Source of the DNA: Pantanalinema rosaneae
GTDB lineage: Bacteria > Cyanobacteriota > Cyanobacteriia > Leptolyngbyales > Leptolyngbyaceae
Length of the DNA: 64,000 nucleotides
Assembly (NCBI RefSeq): GCF_050753385.1
Contig: NZ_JBLZFZ010000001.1
Coordinates: 242,738 to 306,737, forward strand
Direction of reading: 5' to 3'
Part shown: piece by piece, positions 8,775-18,830 of the stretch
Layout: each line of letters opens with the position of its first letter
Position numbering within the stretch: the stretch's first letter is position 1
Program-made: the position numbers and the translations under genes
The notes under the pieces: model-generated
The model's input: only the letters and a program-made list of their open reading frames with translations
What the model was told of the DNA's origin: nothing
Databases searched by the model: none

Positions 8775-10125
8775 CCGAGACTGTGCCCCGACCAGCCTCC
8801 CCAGCCGCCGCCGGATAATCCTGTTGCCGAATTGGGATCTCGATGACAAATTCCACGCCCTGGTGGGCAGATTCACAATAGAGCCGCCCGCCATGTTTCT
8901 CGACTACAATCTGGTAGCTAATCGACAACCCTAAACCCGTTCCCTTACCGACTGGCTTCGTCGTGAAAAATGGGTTGAATAACTTCGGCATGATATCTTC
9001 ACATACCCCTGCCCCATTGTCCTGGATATGAATCGACACCCAATCCGGATCAATGACGTTAGTAGCGATTTGAATACGACTGGGTTGAGCCAGAATTTCT
9101 TCAAAGGAACGCTGTTGATTATAGTCGTCTAACGCATCAATCGAGTTAGAAATAATATTCATAAACACCTGATTGAGTTGCCCCGCATAGCACTCCACCA
9201 GAGGCAACTGACCATAGTTCCTGACTACCTCGATCGCTGGACACTCGGGTCGTGCCTTCAATCGATGATTCAGAATCGTCAATGTACTATCCAGCCCTTG
9301 ATGTAGATCAACCGTTTTCACTTCGGCTTCATCAGCGCGGGAAAAGATCCGCATTGACTTGACAATTTCTTGAATGCGTTGGGCACCGGTACTGATTGAA
9401 TTTAATAGCTTAATCAGATCTTCTTCCACAAACGCCAAATCCATCTCCTCTAATTTTTCAACAATGCGGGGAGTTGGAGTGGTATCTTCCTGGTAAAGAT
9501 GGAGAAGTTCTAGCAAGTCCCGAGTGTATTCCTGAGCATGGGTCAGATTCCCGTAAATAAAACTGACCGGATTGTTGATCTCATGGGCAATTCCGGCCGC
9601 CATTTGCCCTAAACCAGACATCTTCTCGCTTTGCACCATCTGGAGTTGCATTTGCTGCAAGGTATCACAGGCTTGACTCACTTCAGCCACCTTTTGCTCC
9701 AACAGCGTATTTTTCTCCTCTAACCTTTGAGCTAAATCATGTAGCTTCAAATGTAATTTAACCCGAGCTAACACCTCTTCCTGTTGAAATGGTTTAGTAA
9801 TGTAATCCACGGCACCCAACTGAAAGCCAGCAATTTTATGGCTGGTGTCAGACAAAGCCGTCATAAAAATAATCGGAATATGCTGCGTTGCCGGATTTGC
9901 CTGGAGTTGCCGACAGGTTTCAAACCCATCGATTTCCGGCATCATGACATCGAGCAGAATCAAATTAGGTAAGGCATATTTGACTCGTTCCAGCGCCGTT
10001 TTGCCAGATTTCGCCACCCAAACTTCATAGCCTGCTTGATCAAGGGCATCCGACAAAACGCCTAAATTGGCTGAATTGTCATCAACAATCAGAACCGTCG
10101 CCGTTAGTTGAGTTACAGAATCCAT
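8764..10125 (-). CDS. Receiver-histidine kinase (response regulator fused to sensor kinase)
   Basis: The product has 453 residues. An N-terminal receiver (residues about 10-125) has paired acidic residues in VDDNSAN, the phosphoacceptor in LLDVMMPEIDG and the conserved Lys in ITKPF. A coiled coil follows (about 130-165), then an ATP-binding histidine kinase core with the H-box GIAHEINNPVSF near residue 185, the N-box ISNSIDA, and G-boxes DNGAGV and GTGLGLS. There is no membrane segment, so it is a soluble kinase that is itself phosphorylated. It lies 5 bp after the five-PAS hybrid kinase, probably in one transcript, and would be a relay target of that kinase. The 3' end overlaps the convergent ABC ATPase gene. 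Confidence 0.9.
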   Translation of the reverse strand: MDSVTQLTATVLIVDDNSANLGVLSDALDQAGYEVWVAKSGKTALERVKYALPNLILLDVMMPEIDGFETCRQLQANPATQHIPIIFMTALSDTSHKIAGFQLGAVDYITKPFQQEEVLARVKLHLKLHDLAQRLEEKNTLLEQKVAEVSQACDTLQQMQLQMVQSEKMSGLGQMAAGIAHEINNPVSFIYGNLTHAQEYTRDLLELLHLYQEDTTPTPRIVEKLEEMDLAFVEEDLIKLLNSISTGAQRIQEIVKSMRIFSRADEAEVKTVDLHQGLDSTLTILNHRLKARPECPAIEVVRNYGQLPLVECYAGQLNQVFMNIISNSIDALDDYNQQRSFEEILAQPSRIQIATNVIDPDWVSIHIQDNGAGVCEDIMPKLFNPFFTTKPVGKGTGLGLSISYQIVVEKHGGRLYCESAHQGVEFVIEIPIRQQDYPAAAGEAGRGTVSVTE

Positions 10126-10130
10126 CGCTT

Positions 10131-13100
10131 TTACTTGTATGACTGAATCAGTACCAATATCTTGTCGTCTTGAAATTCTCTTGCTAACTGATTAAGTGCT
10201 TGGGCAAAAGGACGGTACTTGATATCCAGCGTTTCGAGATAAGCTGCCTGTTTAATAATGCCTTTAAAGTTTCCCTTCATTGCCAATTCATACAGCGTCT
10301 CCAGGGCTGCTGCGGGTGGCGCAATGAGTTCATTAACATTTGATTCTAGGGCAACTGACGGTGCTTGCGCTTCGTAGATCCACTCAAGTTTGAGCTGTTT
10401 TTGCAATTGTTGCAATAATTCGATCGCCTGAATCGGTTTGGGGAGGAAGGCATCGCCTCCAGCTTCAATGCTGCGATGTTGATCCGCCTCAAACACACTG
10501 GCAGAGGAAACAATAATCCTCGTATCGCTAAGGGACGACTCGCGAATCTGTTTAATCAACTCAAAGCCATCCAATTTCGGCATCAGTAGATCGGTAATCA
10601 CAAGATCCGGTTGCACCTTTAAAGCTTGTTCCCAACCATCCTGCCCATCCACGGCTTCAAATACCTGAAAACCAAGGGGACTGAGTAAATTGTTGATCAC
10701 CGATCGATTCGCCCATTTGTCGTCAACCACCAAGATCTTCGGGTGCTGATCCTTAATGCCAATAATCTGTCCATGCCGGTCAGTTTGAGCCGCTTTGACC
10801 CATTCTTCCGCTAACTGTAACTTAACATCAAACCAAAAGACACTGCCAACGCCAACCTCACTTTGAACTTGAATTGTACTATCCATTAAGTTGACGATTT
10901 TCTGGCTAATGGCTAATCCTAATCCGGTTCCTTCTGTTTGGCGTTTCACATCTCCCACCTGTTCAAACGGCTGAAAGATTTTCTCTAACAGGTCTTGAGG
11001 AATACCAATTCCGGTATCGCGCACCTCAAATCGAAGTTTTTGCTCTGAAGCATAACTAACCGTGAACGTTACACTCCCGGCATCGGTAAATTTAATGGCA
11101 TTACTCAGGAGATTAATCAAGACTTGCCGTAATCGCTTCTCATCCGTCCGCACCCCGATCGGTAGTTCTGAGGGTAATTGGTAATGGAATTCAATTTCCT
11201 TCAGTTCAGCCCGGATTCGGCACATCTCTGCCACACCTTGTAGAAACGCTGGAAAGTGGAAATCAGTCAGCATTAGTTCCACTTTCTGGGCTTCAATTTT
11301 AGATAAGTCCAGAATGTCGTTAATTAGGGTCAGCAGATGGGAGGCACATTGATAAATCACATCAATTCGCGATCGATCCTCTTCATCAAGCCGCTTCGAT
11401 CGTTGCAGAATTTGGGCATACCCCATAATGCCATTCAGGGGAGTCCGCAACTCATGACTCATATTCGCCAAAAATTCACTTTTAGCTCGACTAGCGGCTT
11501 CTGCTGCTTCCTTCGCTTGAGCCAGCGCCATCTCCGCTTGTTTGCGTTCAGTAATATCAGTGGAAATCCCACACACCGCATAGGGCGATCCATCTGCCGC
11601 CAGCAGCGGAAATTTTAGGGAAAGGTAAGTACGCACTTGATCCTGCTGCATGGCGTGTTCCTCCCACTGCATGGCAGTTCGTGCTTCTAATACCGCTCGA
11701 TCGTTCACGTTATGAGCATCGGCAATATCCTGGGGAAACAAGTCATCACTGCGCTTGCCTAAAATTTCCTCTCGACTTAAGCCCAGCACCGTTTCCAGTT
11801 GGCGGTTAATCAACACCAACCGTCCTGCCAAATCTTTCATATAGAACATGGCGGGAGAGTTATCTAGAATTGCTTGTAGCCGTTCTTCACTTTGGCGTAG
11901 GGCAACTTCGGCGGCTTTTTGTTGAGTGATGTCGTTATTGATTTCTAGTTGCGCAAAGGGTTTCCCTGTTGCATCCCGCTGCAAGGTCCAACGACTAGCG
12001 ACCATCACCTGGCGACCATCACGGGCAGTATGCTGCAATTCGCCCTCCCAGAATCCTTGTTGCAAGAATTGGGCTATGCAAGCCTCTAATGAGTCCGGAA
12101 AGGTGGTGTTCAACAACGTGTGAATATAGTGTCCCAAGACCTCTTCCCGCTGCCAACCATACAGGTTTTCTGCCCCCTGATTCCAATAGAGCACCCGATC
12201 GTCCATGTCACGGATGATGATACAATCGCTGGCTAAGTCTAAAATCTCCAGGGTTTGACGGAGAGTTTGTTCCGTCTGTTTTTGATTATGAATATCGGTG
12301 CAAGTGCCAACCCATTCAATAATATTGCCATCTTCCCCCAGGATCGGTAGCCCTCGGACAACAAAATAACGGTAGCTACCATCTGCGGCTCGCAAACGAT
12401 ATTCTGTGTCGTACAGAGTTTTTGTTTGGATAGCTTTGAACCAAATATCAGCCGTGTGATCGCGATCGTCTGGATGGATTGCATTTAACCAATTAAACCC
12501 TTTGACCTCAGCTTCGGTTTGCCCAGTAAAGGCTCGCCAATCAACCATATCTGAGACTCGTCCCTCGGCATCCGTTGTCCAAACAATTTGGGGAATTGCC
12601 GTGATCAGAGTACGGTAGCGTTCCTCCTTTTGTTGCAAGGCAAGCTCTGTTTGTCGGCGTTCTGTAATATCCGTATTAGCGCCGATCCACTCGCGAATGG
12701 TGCCATCCGGTTGCACAATGGGTACAGCACGGCAACTCATGTAACGGTATTCACCATCATGACGACGCAGCCGAAATTCCACTTCATACCGCGATCGCGT
12801 TGCCACGGCGGATGACCACACACTTGCCACATGGGCACTATCCTCTGGGTGAATTACGCTTAACCAGCCCCAGCCTCGATATTGTTCAAACGTTTGTCCC
12901 GTAAACTCGCTCCAGGTCGGTTGTTCAGTGACTAGCTCACCGACTGGATTCGTATTCCAGATAATTTGGGCACAGGCTTGCATCAGCGATCGAAACCGTT
13001 CTTCACTTTGCTTTAAAGCAACCTCAGCCTGTTGGCGCTCCTCCTCAACCCGCTTCCGTTCACTAATATCTTGAATCATGGTAATGAAGTAGGCTGGTGC

Positions 13101-13418
13101 TCCCGATGGATGGCAAACTAAAGAAACGTCAAGACTGACCCAAATGGTAGAACCACTTTTGTGAATGTAACGCTTCTCTACGGAATAGCAAGGGATGTCG
13201 CCCTTGAGCAACTGGTGGATCAGATCCCGATCACTATCCCGATCATTGGCATCAGTAATTTGTTGGAGAGGGAATGCCGATAATTCCTCACGATTGTAGC
13301 CAACGATGTCACACAACCGTTGATTTACCAGCAGACAGTAGCCATCCAAACTGACATGACAAATACCGATCGCGGCATGTTCGATCGTCTGGGAGGCTGC
13401 GGGGAGCAGGTTGCTCAT
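10131..13418 (-). CDS. Hybrid histidine kinase with five PAS domains and C-terminal receiver
   Basis: The product has 1095 residues. Five PAS/PAC units are marked by repeated DITERK/DISERK-type linkers at about residues 10-125, 140-255, 268-380, 393-505 and 515-630. HisKA carries SHELRTPLNG near residue 665. HATPase_c carries NLLSNAIKF, DTGIGIP and GTGLGLA. A receiver (about 905-1020) carries VVDDKWANR, VITDLLMPKLDG and LPKPI. A tail of about 70 residues resembles an all-helical phosphotransfer-like end, but no phosphotransfer histidine was confirmed. No membrane helices are evident, so it is a cytoplasmic multi-input sensor. The kinase core closely resembles that of the giant kinase at 58090. 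Confidence 0.92.
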   Translation of the reverse strand: MSNLLPAASQTIEHAAIGICHVSLDGYCLLVNQRLCDIVGYNREELSAFPLQQITDANDRDSDRDLIHQLLKGDIPCYSVEKRYIHKSGSTIWVSLDVSLVCHPSGAPAYFITMIQDISERKRVEEERQQAEVALKQSEERFRSLMQACAQIIWNTNPVGELVTEQPTWSEFTGQTFEQYRGWGWLSVIHPEDSAHVASVWSSAVATRSRYEVEFRLRRHDGEYRYMSCRAVPIVQPDGTIREWIGANTDITERRQTELALQQKEERYRTLITAIPQIVWTTDAEGRVSDMVDWRAFTGQTEAEVKGFNWLNAIHPDDRDHTADIWFKAIQTKTLYDTEYRLRAADGSYRYFVVRGLPILGEDGNIIEWVGTCTDIHNQKQTEQTLRQTLEILDLASDCIIIRDMDDRVLYWNQGAENLYGWQREEVLGHYIHTLLNTTFPDSLEACIAQFLQQGFWEGELQHTARDGRQVMVASRWTLQRDATGKPFAQLEINNDITQQKAAEVALRQSEERLQAILDNSPAMFYMKDLAGRLVLINRQLETVLGLSREEILGKRSDDLFPQDIADAHNVNDRAVLEARTAMQWEEHAMQQDQVRTYLSLKFPLLAADGSPYAVCGISTDITERKQAEMALAQAKEAAEAASRAKSEFLANMSHELRTPLNGIMGYAQILQRSKRLDEEDRSRIDVIYQCASHLLTLINDILDLSKIEAQKVELMLTDFHFPAFLQGVAEMCRIRAELKEIEFHYQLPSELPIGVRTDEKRLRQVLINLLSNAIKFTDAGSVTFTVSYASEQKLRFEVRDTGIGIPQDLLEKIFQPFEQVGDVKRQTEGTGLGLAISQKIVNLMDSTIQVQSEVGVGSVFWFDVKLQLAEEWVKAAQTDRHGQIIGIKDQHPKILVVDDKWANRSVINNLLSPLGFQVFEAVDGQDGWEQALKVQPDLVITDLLMPKLDGFELIKQIRESSLSDTRIIVSSASVFEADQHRSIEAGGDAFLPKPIQAIELLQQLQKQLKLEWIYEAQAPSVALESNVNELIAPPAAALETLYELAMKGNFKGIIKQAAYLETLDIKYRPFAQALNQLAREFQDDKILVLIQSYK

Positions 13419-13656
13419 AGGAAACTCTAATTTATTCAGAGGGAGAAATCTAATTAACGAGTTCAGTATTAATGATTTTTATTTTTGTATAAATTAGTTG
13501 TACCAGCGTTGCATCAAAAACAAATCCATTTTAGGTGCAGCAACGCCGCTTGTTTCAGCATGCCCCTTACTTTATCAAAAGTAACAAAACCGCTCAGCAG
13601 TTTCAGCAAATCTTTGTGCAAGTTGGTTGAAGAAATAAATTATCATCAGAGAGTTT

Positions 13657-15606
13657 TTACGGATGATTAACAAGCCAGTAGGTCGTCATCTCTCCCTTCC
13701 CTTTCACAGCAACCTGTCCCCGTTGAACCAGGTGATAGCGATCCTTCAGTAGCTCATACGTTGCGGCTGTCACCTGAATTTTGCCAGGGCACCCCAAAGA
13801 TTCCATCCGGGAAGCAATATTCACAGCATCCCCCCAGAGGTCGTAAATGAATTTCTTCACCCCAATTACTCCAGCCACCACAGATCCAGAATTCATGCCT
13901 ATCCGAATTTGTAACTGATCACTATACCTTGTCTGAAATTGTGTGATTACGGCTTGCATATCCAATGCCATTTGAGCGACGGCGACGGCATGATCGGGAC
14001 GTGCTACAGGCAGCCCACCAACCACCATATAGGCATCGCCGATCGTCTTAATTTTTTCTAATCGATGTTTTTCTGTCAATTCGTCAAAAGCAGAAAATAT
14101 TTGATTGAGTAGATTGACTAACTCCGTTGGCTTAATTTGAGCCGACAATGGCGTGAACCCAACGATATCTGCAAATAAAATTGTTACTTCATCAAACTGT
14201 TCGGCGATCGCACTGGTATCGTGCTTTAACCGCTCTGCGATCGGAAACGGCAGAATATTCAGTAACAAACGCTCTGACCGCTCTTGACTTTCCTTTAACG
14301 CCACATCCGTAATCTGACGTTCTAGCTCGGCTCCAGCCCTAGCAGCAAAAATTTTCAACACCAGTTTCCTGGTTTCATCATGCTCTTGCATAGGCTGTAC
14401 ATCCAAAACCGCAATATGCCCAATGATATCGCCCGTTGAGCTAACCAGGGGTATCCCGGCATAGCTCCGAGCCTGCAACGTTGCCAGATCTTGATCCTCG
14501 GGGAAACGCTCGATCAGGTGATCGCAATAGCAAGCATATTTGCCATCCATAATCACCTCCTGACAAGGAGTGCCTTGCAAGTCGTATTCCAGGTTTTCCG
14601 CAAAATCTTGATGCAACCAAAAGGCTAACGTGCGAACTCGGTTTTTTTGAGGATTAGCACATTCAGTGACAAATGTGTACCGCACTCCTAAAATTTTCGC
14701 TAAATGCTGCACACACGCTTGAAAGAAATCACTCCCTGTTTTGGCGGCGGTGCCTTCGACAATTAGGCGCAGAGCTTCTTCTCGACGTTTGCGATCGCTA
14801 ATATCCCGTACTACACACAGCACTGTATTGGCAGCAATCGGTGAAATACTTGCCCAGGAATCGACCCTCCCCTGGGGCATCTCCAGGCGATATTCCACAT
14901 CGATCGTTTGTTGGGTCGCTAACGATTTCTGAATTGCCTCCAGAATTAAATCTGCTGGCTCTTGGGGCAGGGCTTCGTGTAGCGTTTTACCAAGGCGTTC
15001 CTGCTGTGGTTGATATAACAAATCGGTCGTGGTGTTAGCAATCTTAAGATGTCGTCCTTCCGCATCCAACACCAGGATCAACTCATTCATGGCTTTGAAC
15101 AGCGCATGGGATTCAGCTTTAGCCAGCTCTAATTCTACTTGAGTTATGCGTAGATTTTGGATAGTTTGTTGTAACGCTTGATTTTGAGCTTGTAATTGAT
15201 GCTGGAGAGTTTGAATATTTAATTGAGTTTGGATTCTAACCAAAACCTCTTCTAATTGAAATGGTTTAGTAATGTAGTCCATCCCTCCGGCACGAAAGGC
15301 TTGCAGTTTAGCGTTGACATCATTGCCAGCACTGAGAAAAATGATCGGAACGGTGCAGGTTGCCGCATCCGCCTTCAGCCGTTCACACACTTCATAACCG
15401 CTCATTCCTGGCATATTGACATCCAGTAAAATCAGGTTTGGTCGCAAACTCTTGGCTGCAATTAAAGCCGACTGCCCATTGATTGCCTTACGAACCTGAT
15501 AGCCTTGTTCGGCTAAAAACTCGGATAAGAAGCGAATGTTTTCCAGCTTATCATCCACAATCAAAATATCTGCCAAACCTGTACTGTGTTCGATCGACAT
15601 ATTCAT
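13657..15606 (-). CDS. Adenylate cyclase with receiver, PAS and GAF input domains
   Basis: The product has about 649 residues; the ATG at 15606 was taken in preference to an upstream TTG at 15624. Domains in order: receiver (VDDKLEN, LLDVNMPGMSG, ITKPF), a coiled coil, PAS (about 165-275), GAF (about 285-440), and a class III nucleotide cyclase in the last 170 residues. The cyclase has the metal-binding Asp in ILFADIVGF and the second Asp in IGDAYMVVGG. The substrate-selecting Lys (EKIKTIGD) and Asp (YDLWGDAVN) both point to ATP, so it should make cAMP. The transition-state Asn and Arg of NIASRME are present. It lies 89 bp downstream of the ethylene-receptor-type kinase on the same strand, which suggests phosphorylation-controlled cAMP synthesis; this is inference. 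Confidence 0.93.
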   Translation of the reverse strand: MNMSIEHSTGLADILIVDDKLENIRFLSEFLAEQGYQVRKAINGQSALIAAKSLRPNLILLDVNMPGMSGYEVCERLKADAATCTVPIIFLSAGNDVNAKLQAFRAGGMDYITKPFQLEEVLVRIQTQLNIQTLQHQLQAQNQALQQTIQNLRITQVELELAKAESHALFKAMNELILVLDAEGRHLKIANTTTDLLYQPQQERLGKTLHEALPQEPADLILEAIQKSLATQQTIDVEYRLEMPQGRVDSWASISPIAANTVLCVVRDISDRKRREEALRLIVEGTAAKTGSDFFQACVQHLAKILGVRYTFVTECANPQKNRVRTLAFWLHQDFAENLEYDLQGTPCQEVIMDGKYACYCDHLIERFPEDQDLATLQARSYAGIPLVSSTGDIIGHIAVLDVQPMQEHDETRKLVLKIFAARAGAELERQITDVALKESQERSERLLLNILPFPIAERLKHDTSAIAEQFDEVTILFADIVGFTPLSAQIKPTELVNLLNQIFSAFDELTEKHRLEKIKTIGDAYMVVGGLPVARPDHAVAVAQMALDMQAVITQFQTRYSDQLQIRIGMNSGSVVAGVIGVKKFIYDLWGDAVNIASRMESLGCPGKIQVTAATYELLKDRYHLVQRGQVAVKGKGEMTTYWLVNHP

Positions 15607-15695
15607 TCCACCATGCTCCAACAACCCATCGCATCTGCATCCCCTTATCTGTTCTTACCGCTCCTGATCAAGGTCAGCACAGGGTTTCGCATTGG

Positions 15696-18600
15696 TCATA
15701 TTCCAATGGATTGTGTGTCACCATCCGCTGACTCCTGAGCTAACATCATCAGTTGGTCAAATTGATAGTTCTCGACCAATCGGGTTAAAGCATTGCCCAG
15801 GGCGGCTTGGTCCTCAGGAATTTTAGCAATTAGTTTCTCTGCCTTGGCATCATCCCCTTGAGCCGCCGCCTGGTACAACTGTTGTCGCCATGCGATTGGC
15901 ATCACTGCTAGAGCCGTTGCATCTAGAGTATAGTCTGATAGCGCCGCCCTATTAGCGGTTATAGTTGCCTCCGGTTTCTGGATCAAATATTCTACGCCTA
16001 AATATTTAGTCAGAATTTCCAGTAGATCTTCCCGGCGGAACGGCTTGCTCAAAAAGTCATCACAGCCTACTGCCCAAATCTTTTGGCGTTGTTCAGTAAA
16101 CACGCTGGCCGTTAACGCCACAATTACAGGGGCATTCCCAACCTCGGAAGTAGCCGCAGTGTCGCCTGGATGGGCAGTTACGATCGCCGCCTGCTTAATC
16201 CGCCGGGTCGCTTCATACCCATCCATCACAGGCATGTGCATATCCATGAACACTAGATGGGGGTGCCATTCCTGCCAAAGGGCGATCGCAACCTTGCCAT
16301 TTTCCGCCTCTCGCACCTCAAACCCCAGCCCAATCAACAGTTTATTCAGTAACAACCGATTGACCACGTTATCTTCAACAATCAAAATTCGGTAACTGGC
16401 TTGACCTGGGGCTAAACCCACCACATGGCTGAGGTCAGACAAGGCGTTCGTAGACGCATCTACGGCTAATCCTGCCTGAATCTGGAAGCTAAATCGGCTG
16501 CCCCGCCCCACTTCACTATCAACCCGAATCTCACCTCCCATCAATTGCACAAATTTTTGGCTGATCCGTAACCCTAACCCGGTGCCCTCCTGCGTCCCCT
16601 GCCCCACTTTGGTTTGAGCAAACGCTTCAAACAGGTGGCTGAGTTCATCGGCGGCAATTCCCGGTCCTGTATCTTCCACCTCAAACTGCAATAGATGAAG
16701 CGCAGCAGAGCCAGTCTGAAGCTGGTAATTTACCCGTAAAACAACGCTACCCTGTTGGGTAAATTTGATCGCATTGCCTAACAGGTTAATCAGCACCTGG
16801 CGTAGTTTATTTTCATCTGTTTTGATATATTGGGGTAGGGTGGAATCACAATCAAATCGCAACTGTAATTTTTTAGATTTAGCTTTTAATTGCAACATTG
16901 ACTCTAAATTATCGAGCAATTGCCACAGGTCAAATTCAGTTTCGTTTAATATCGTGCGTCCCGCTTCGATTTTAGACATCTCTAAGACATCATTGATTAG
17001 CCCTAGCAAATGTTCTCCACTTTGGTTGACAATTTCTACATACTGGCGATGGTCGGAGGCTAGCTTAGAGTCGCGCCGCATCAACTGAGTAAAGCCCAGA
17101 ATGGCATTCAGGGGAGTCCGCAATTCATGACTCATGTTAGCCAGGAACTCACTTTTAGCTCGATTGGCAGCATCAGCCGCATCCTTGGCTTGTTTCAATT
17201 CCTCCGCCTGGTGCTGCGTTTGGGCAAACAGTTCCGCTTGCTGTACCGCCACGCCTAACTGATTACTAATTTGAGTCACAATCCGCACTTCCGTCTCTTG
17301 CCATTGACGCGGATTAGAGTTTTGGTAGATCGCTAATAAGCCCCACAGTTGATGACCACAGAAGATCGGAGCAATAATATAAGCCTTGGCTTGCAGACGC
17401 TCTAATAACTGGAGATAGCAGTCGTCAAACCCAGCCTGGTAGATATCCGGAACACAACAATAGTTGGTTCTTTGGCGATACATGCCGCCTTCATTAGCCT
17501 GTAAGTAAGTATCCTGAATCAGGATTTCGGAACTATCCAGTTGCTTGGTCACACAATTGGGTTGATCTACTGCAATCCCAGTCAGTTCGGCATCAGTAGC
17601 ATGTTCAGGTAGCAGAGGTTCCCAAGCCGCTACGACCGCTTCTGCCACTAATTCACCGCTCCAGTCGGGTTTAAACCGATAAATCAGGACTCGATCGCAG
17701 TCCACTGCCTGTCGTAATTCCGTGGTGGTTGCCTGAAAAATGGATTCTAATTTCAAGCTTTGGCGCATTCGCAGCACCACTCGATTAATCGTCTGGGCTT
17801 GCTCTGCCATTACTCGCAATGTCGATTCAGCCGTGATGCGTTCCTGAATCTGTGTCTCCAGCACCGTGTTGATTGACATCAGTTCCGAGGTTCGCTCTTC
17901 TACCCGAAACTCTAATTCCTCATAGGCACGATGTTTCTCGTCCTCTGCCCACTTCCGTTGCAATTCGGTCGCCGCTCTCGCCGCAAATACACTAAAAAAG
18001 GCTCTGGTGCGATCGTCAATCAACAATGGTTTCACATCCAGAATACAGAGATGCCCAATCACATGCTGATTTGTATCCAGCAGCGGTACTCCCACATAGC
18101 TCTCAGCTTCCAGGGTTTGCAGCATCGTAGCTGTGGGAAATGTCTGTTGTAACTGATTGGGATACGCGCATAGCGCCTTAGCTGCGATCGCCACCTGACA
18201 AGGAGTACCTGCCAATTCATACTCAATATTTTCGGTTAAGCGATCGCCAGACCACAGAGCGATCGTGCGTAAGGCTTGCAGCGACGGGTCAGCCGCCTCA
18301 CACACTAGCACATAGGCAACATCCAGCCCTTTTGCCAAATTTTCTGCCAGAGCCGGGAAAAACGCATTGCCAGTCACGGAAGATGTACCAGCGACAATCA
18401 TTTGTAGCGTTTCTTCGGTGCGCTGCCGTTGAGCAATTTGATCTTCTAACTGCCGATTAATTTTTTCCAGTTGCTCCGGAGTCTTCAGGGCGAGAAATTG
18501 GGGTAGTAACTCCACCAACCGCAATGCCGTATAACAGGAGACTAATGCTGTAAATGCTTGCTCAATGCCGGATATCCAGTAGTTCGGATACCAAAGAGTC

Positions 18601-18830
18601 CAAATATCTAAAACATGTCCCACTCCACACAGAACAATAAAAGCACCAAATAAAGAAAAAACTCCCGAAAAAGGAATATCACTTCGCTTGCGGACGAAGT
18701 AGATTAACATAGTAGGAATAGAAAAATACGCGATCGCAATCAGCGCATCACTGACTAGATGTAGTCCGACCAAAGGCGTTTGCCACAGATAGCAATGCCC
18801 GTGGGGAATATAACTCAAGTATGTTGACAT
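15696..18830 (-). CDS. Ethylene-receptor-type hybrid histidine kinase with cyanobacteriochrome-like GAF
   Basis: The product has 1044 residues. Three N-terminal membrane helices (about residues 22-110) match the plant ETR1 and Synechocystis Slr1212 ethylene-binding domain: Asp28, the AYFSIP run, and Cys68/His72 in CGVGH correspond to ETR1 Asp25, Cys65 and His69, the copper/ethylene site. A GAF domain (about 145-300) follows. A second GAF (about 340-530) resembles phytochrome/cyanobacteriochrome GAFs and keeps a cysteine near residue 470 (PDIYQAGFDDCY), with Tyr where His usually follows. Then come HisKA (SHELRTPLNA), HATPase (NLLGNAIKF, GTGLGLR), a receiver (VEDNVVNR, FMDMHMPVMDG, LSKPF) and a helical tail. 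It may respond to both ethylene and light, as reported for the Slr1212 family. Confidence 0.9.
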   Translation of the reverse strand: MSTYLSYIPHGHCYLWQTPLVGLHLVSDALIAIAYFSIPTMLIYFVRKRSDIPFSGVFSLFGAFIVLCGVGHVLDIWTLWYPNYWISGIEQAFTALVSCYTALRLVELLPQFLALKTPEQLEKINRQLEDQIAQRQRTEETLQMIVAGTSSVTGNAFFPALAENLAKGLDVAYVLVCEAADPSLQALRTIALWSGDRLTENIEYELAGTPCQVAIAAKALCAYPNQLQQTFPTATMLQTLEAESYVGVPLLDTNQHVIGHLCILDVKPLLIDDRTRAFFSVFAARAATELQRKWAEDEKHRAYEELEFRVEERTSELMSINTVLETQIQERITAESTLRVMAEQAQTINRVVLRMRQSLKLESIFQATTTELRQAVDCDRVLIYRFKPDWSGELVAEAVVAAWEPLLPEHATDAELTGIAVDQPNCVTKQLDSSEILIQDTYLQANEGGMYRQRTNYCCVPDIYQAGFDDCYLQLLERLQAKAYIIAPIFCGHQLWGLLAIYQNSNPRQWQETEVRIVTQISNQLGVAVQQAELFAQTQHQAEELKQAKDAADAANRAKSEFLANMSHELRTPLNAILGFTQLMRRDSKLASDHRQYVEIVNQSGEHLLGLINDVLEMSKIEAGRTILNETEFDLWQLLDNLESMLQLKAKSKKLQLRFDCDSTLPQYIKTDENKLRQVLINLLGNAIKFTQQGSVVLRVNYQLQTGSAALHLLQFEVEDTGPGIAADELSHLFEAFAQTKVGQGTQEGTGLGLRISQKFVQLMGGEIRVDSEVGRGSRFSFQIQAGLAVDASTNALSDLSHVVGLAPGQASYRILIVEDNVVNRLLLNKLLIGLGFEVREAENGKVAIALWQEWHPHLVFMDMHMPVMDGYEATRRIKQAAIVTAHPGDTAATSEVGNAPVIVALTASVFTEQRQKIWAVGCDDFLSKPFRREDLLEILTKYLGVEYLIQKPEATITANRAALSDYTLDATALAVMPIAWRQQLYQAAAQGDDAKAEKLIAKIPEDQAALGNALTRLVENYQFDQLMMLAQESADGDTQSIGI

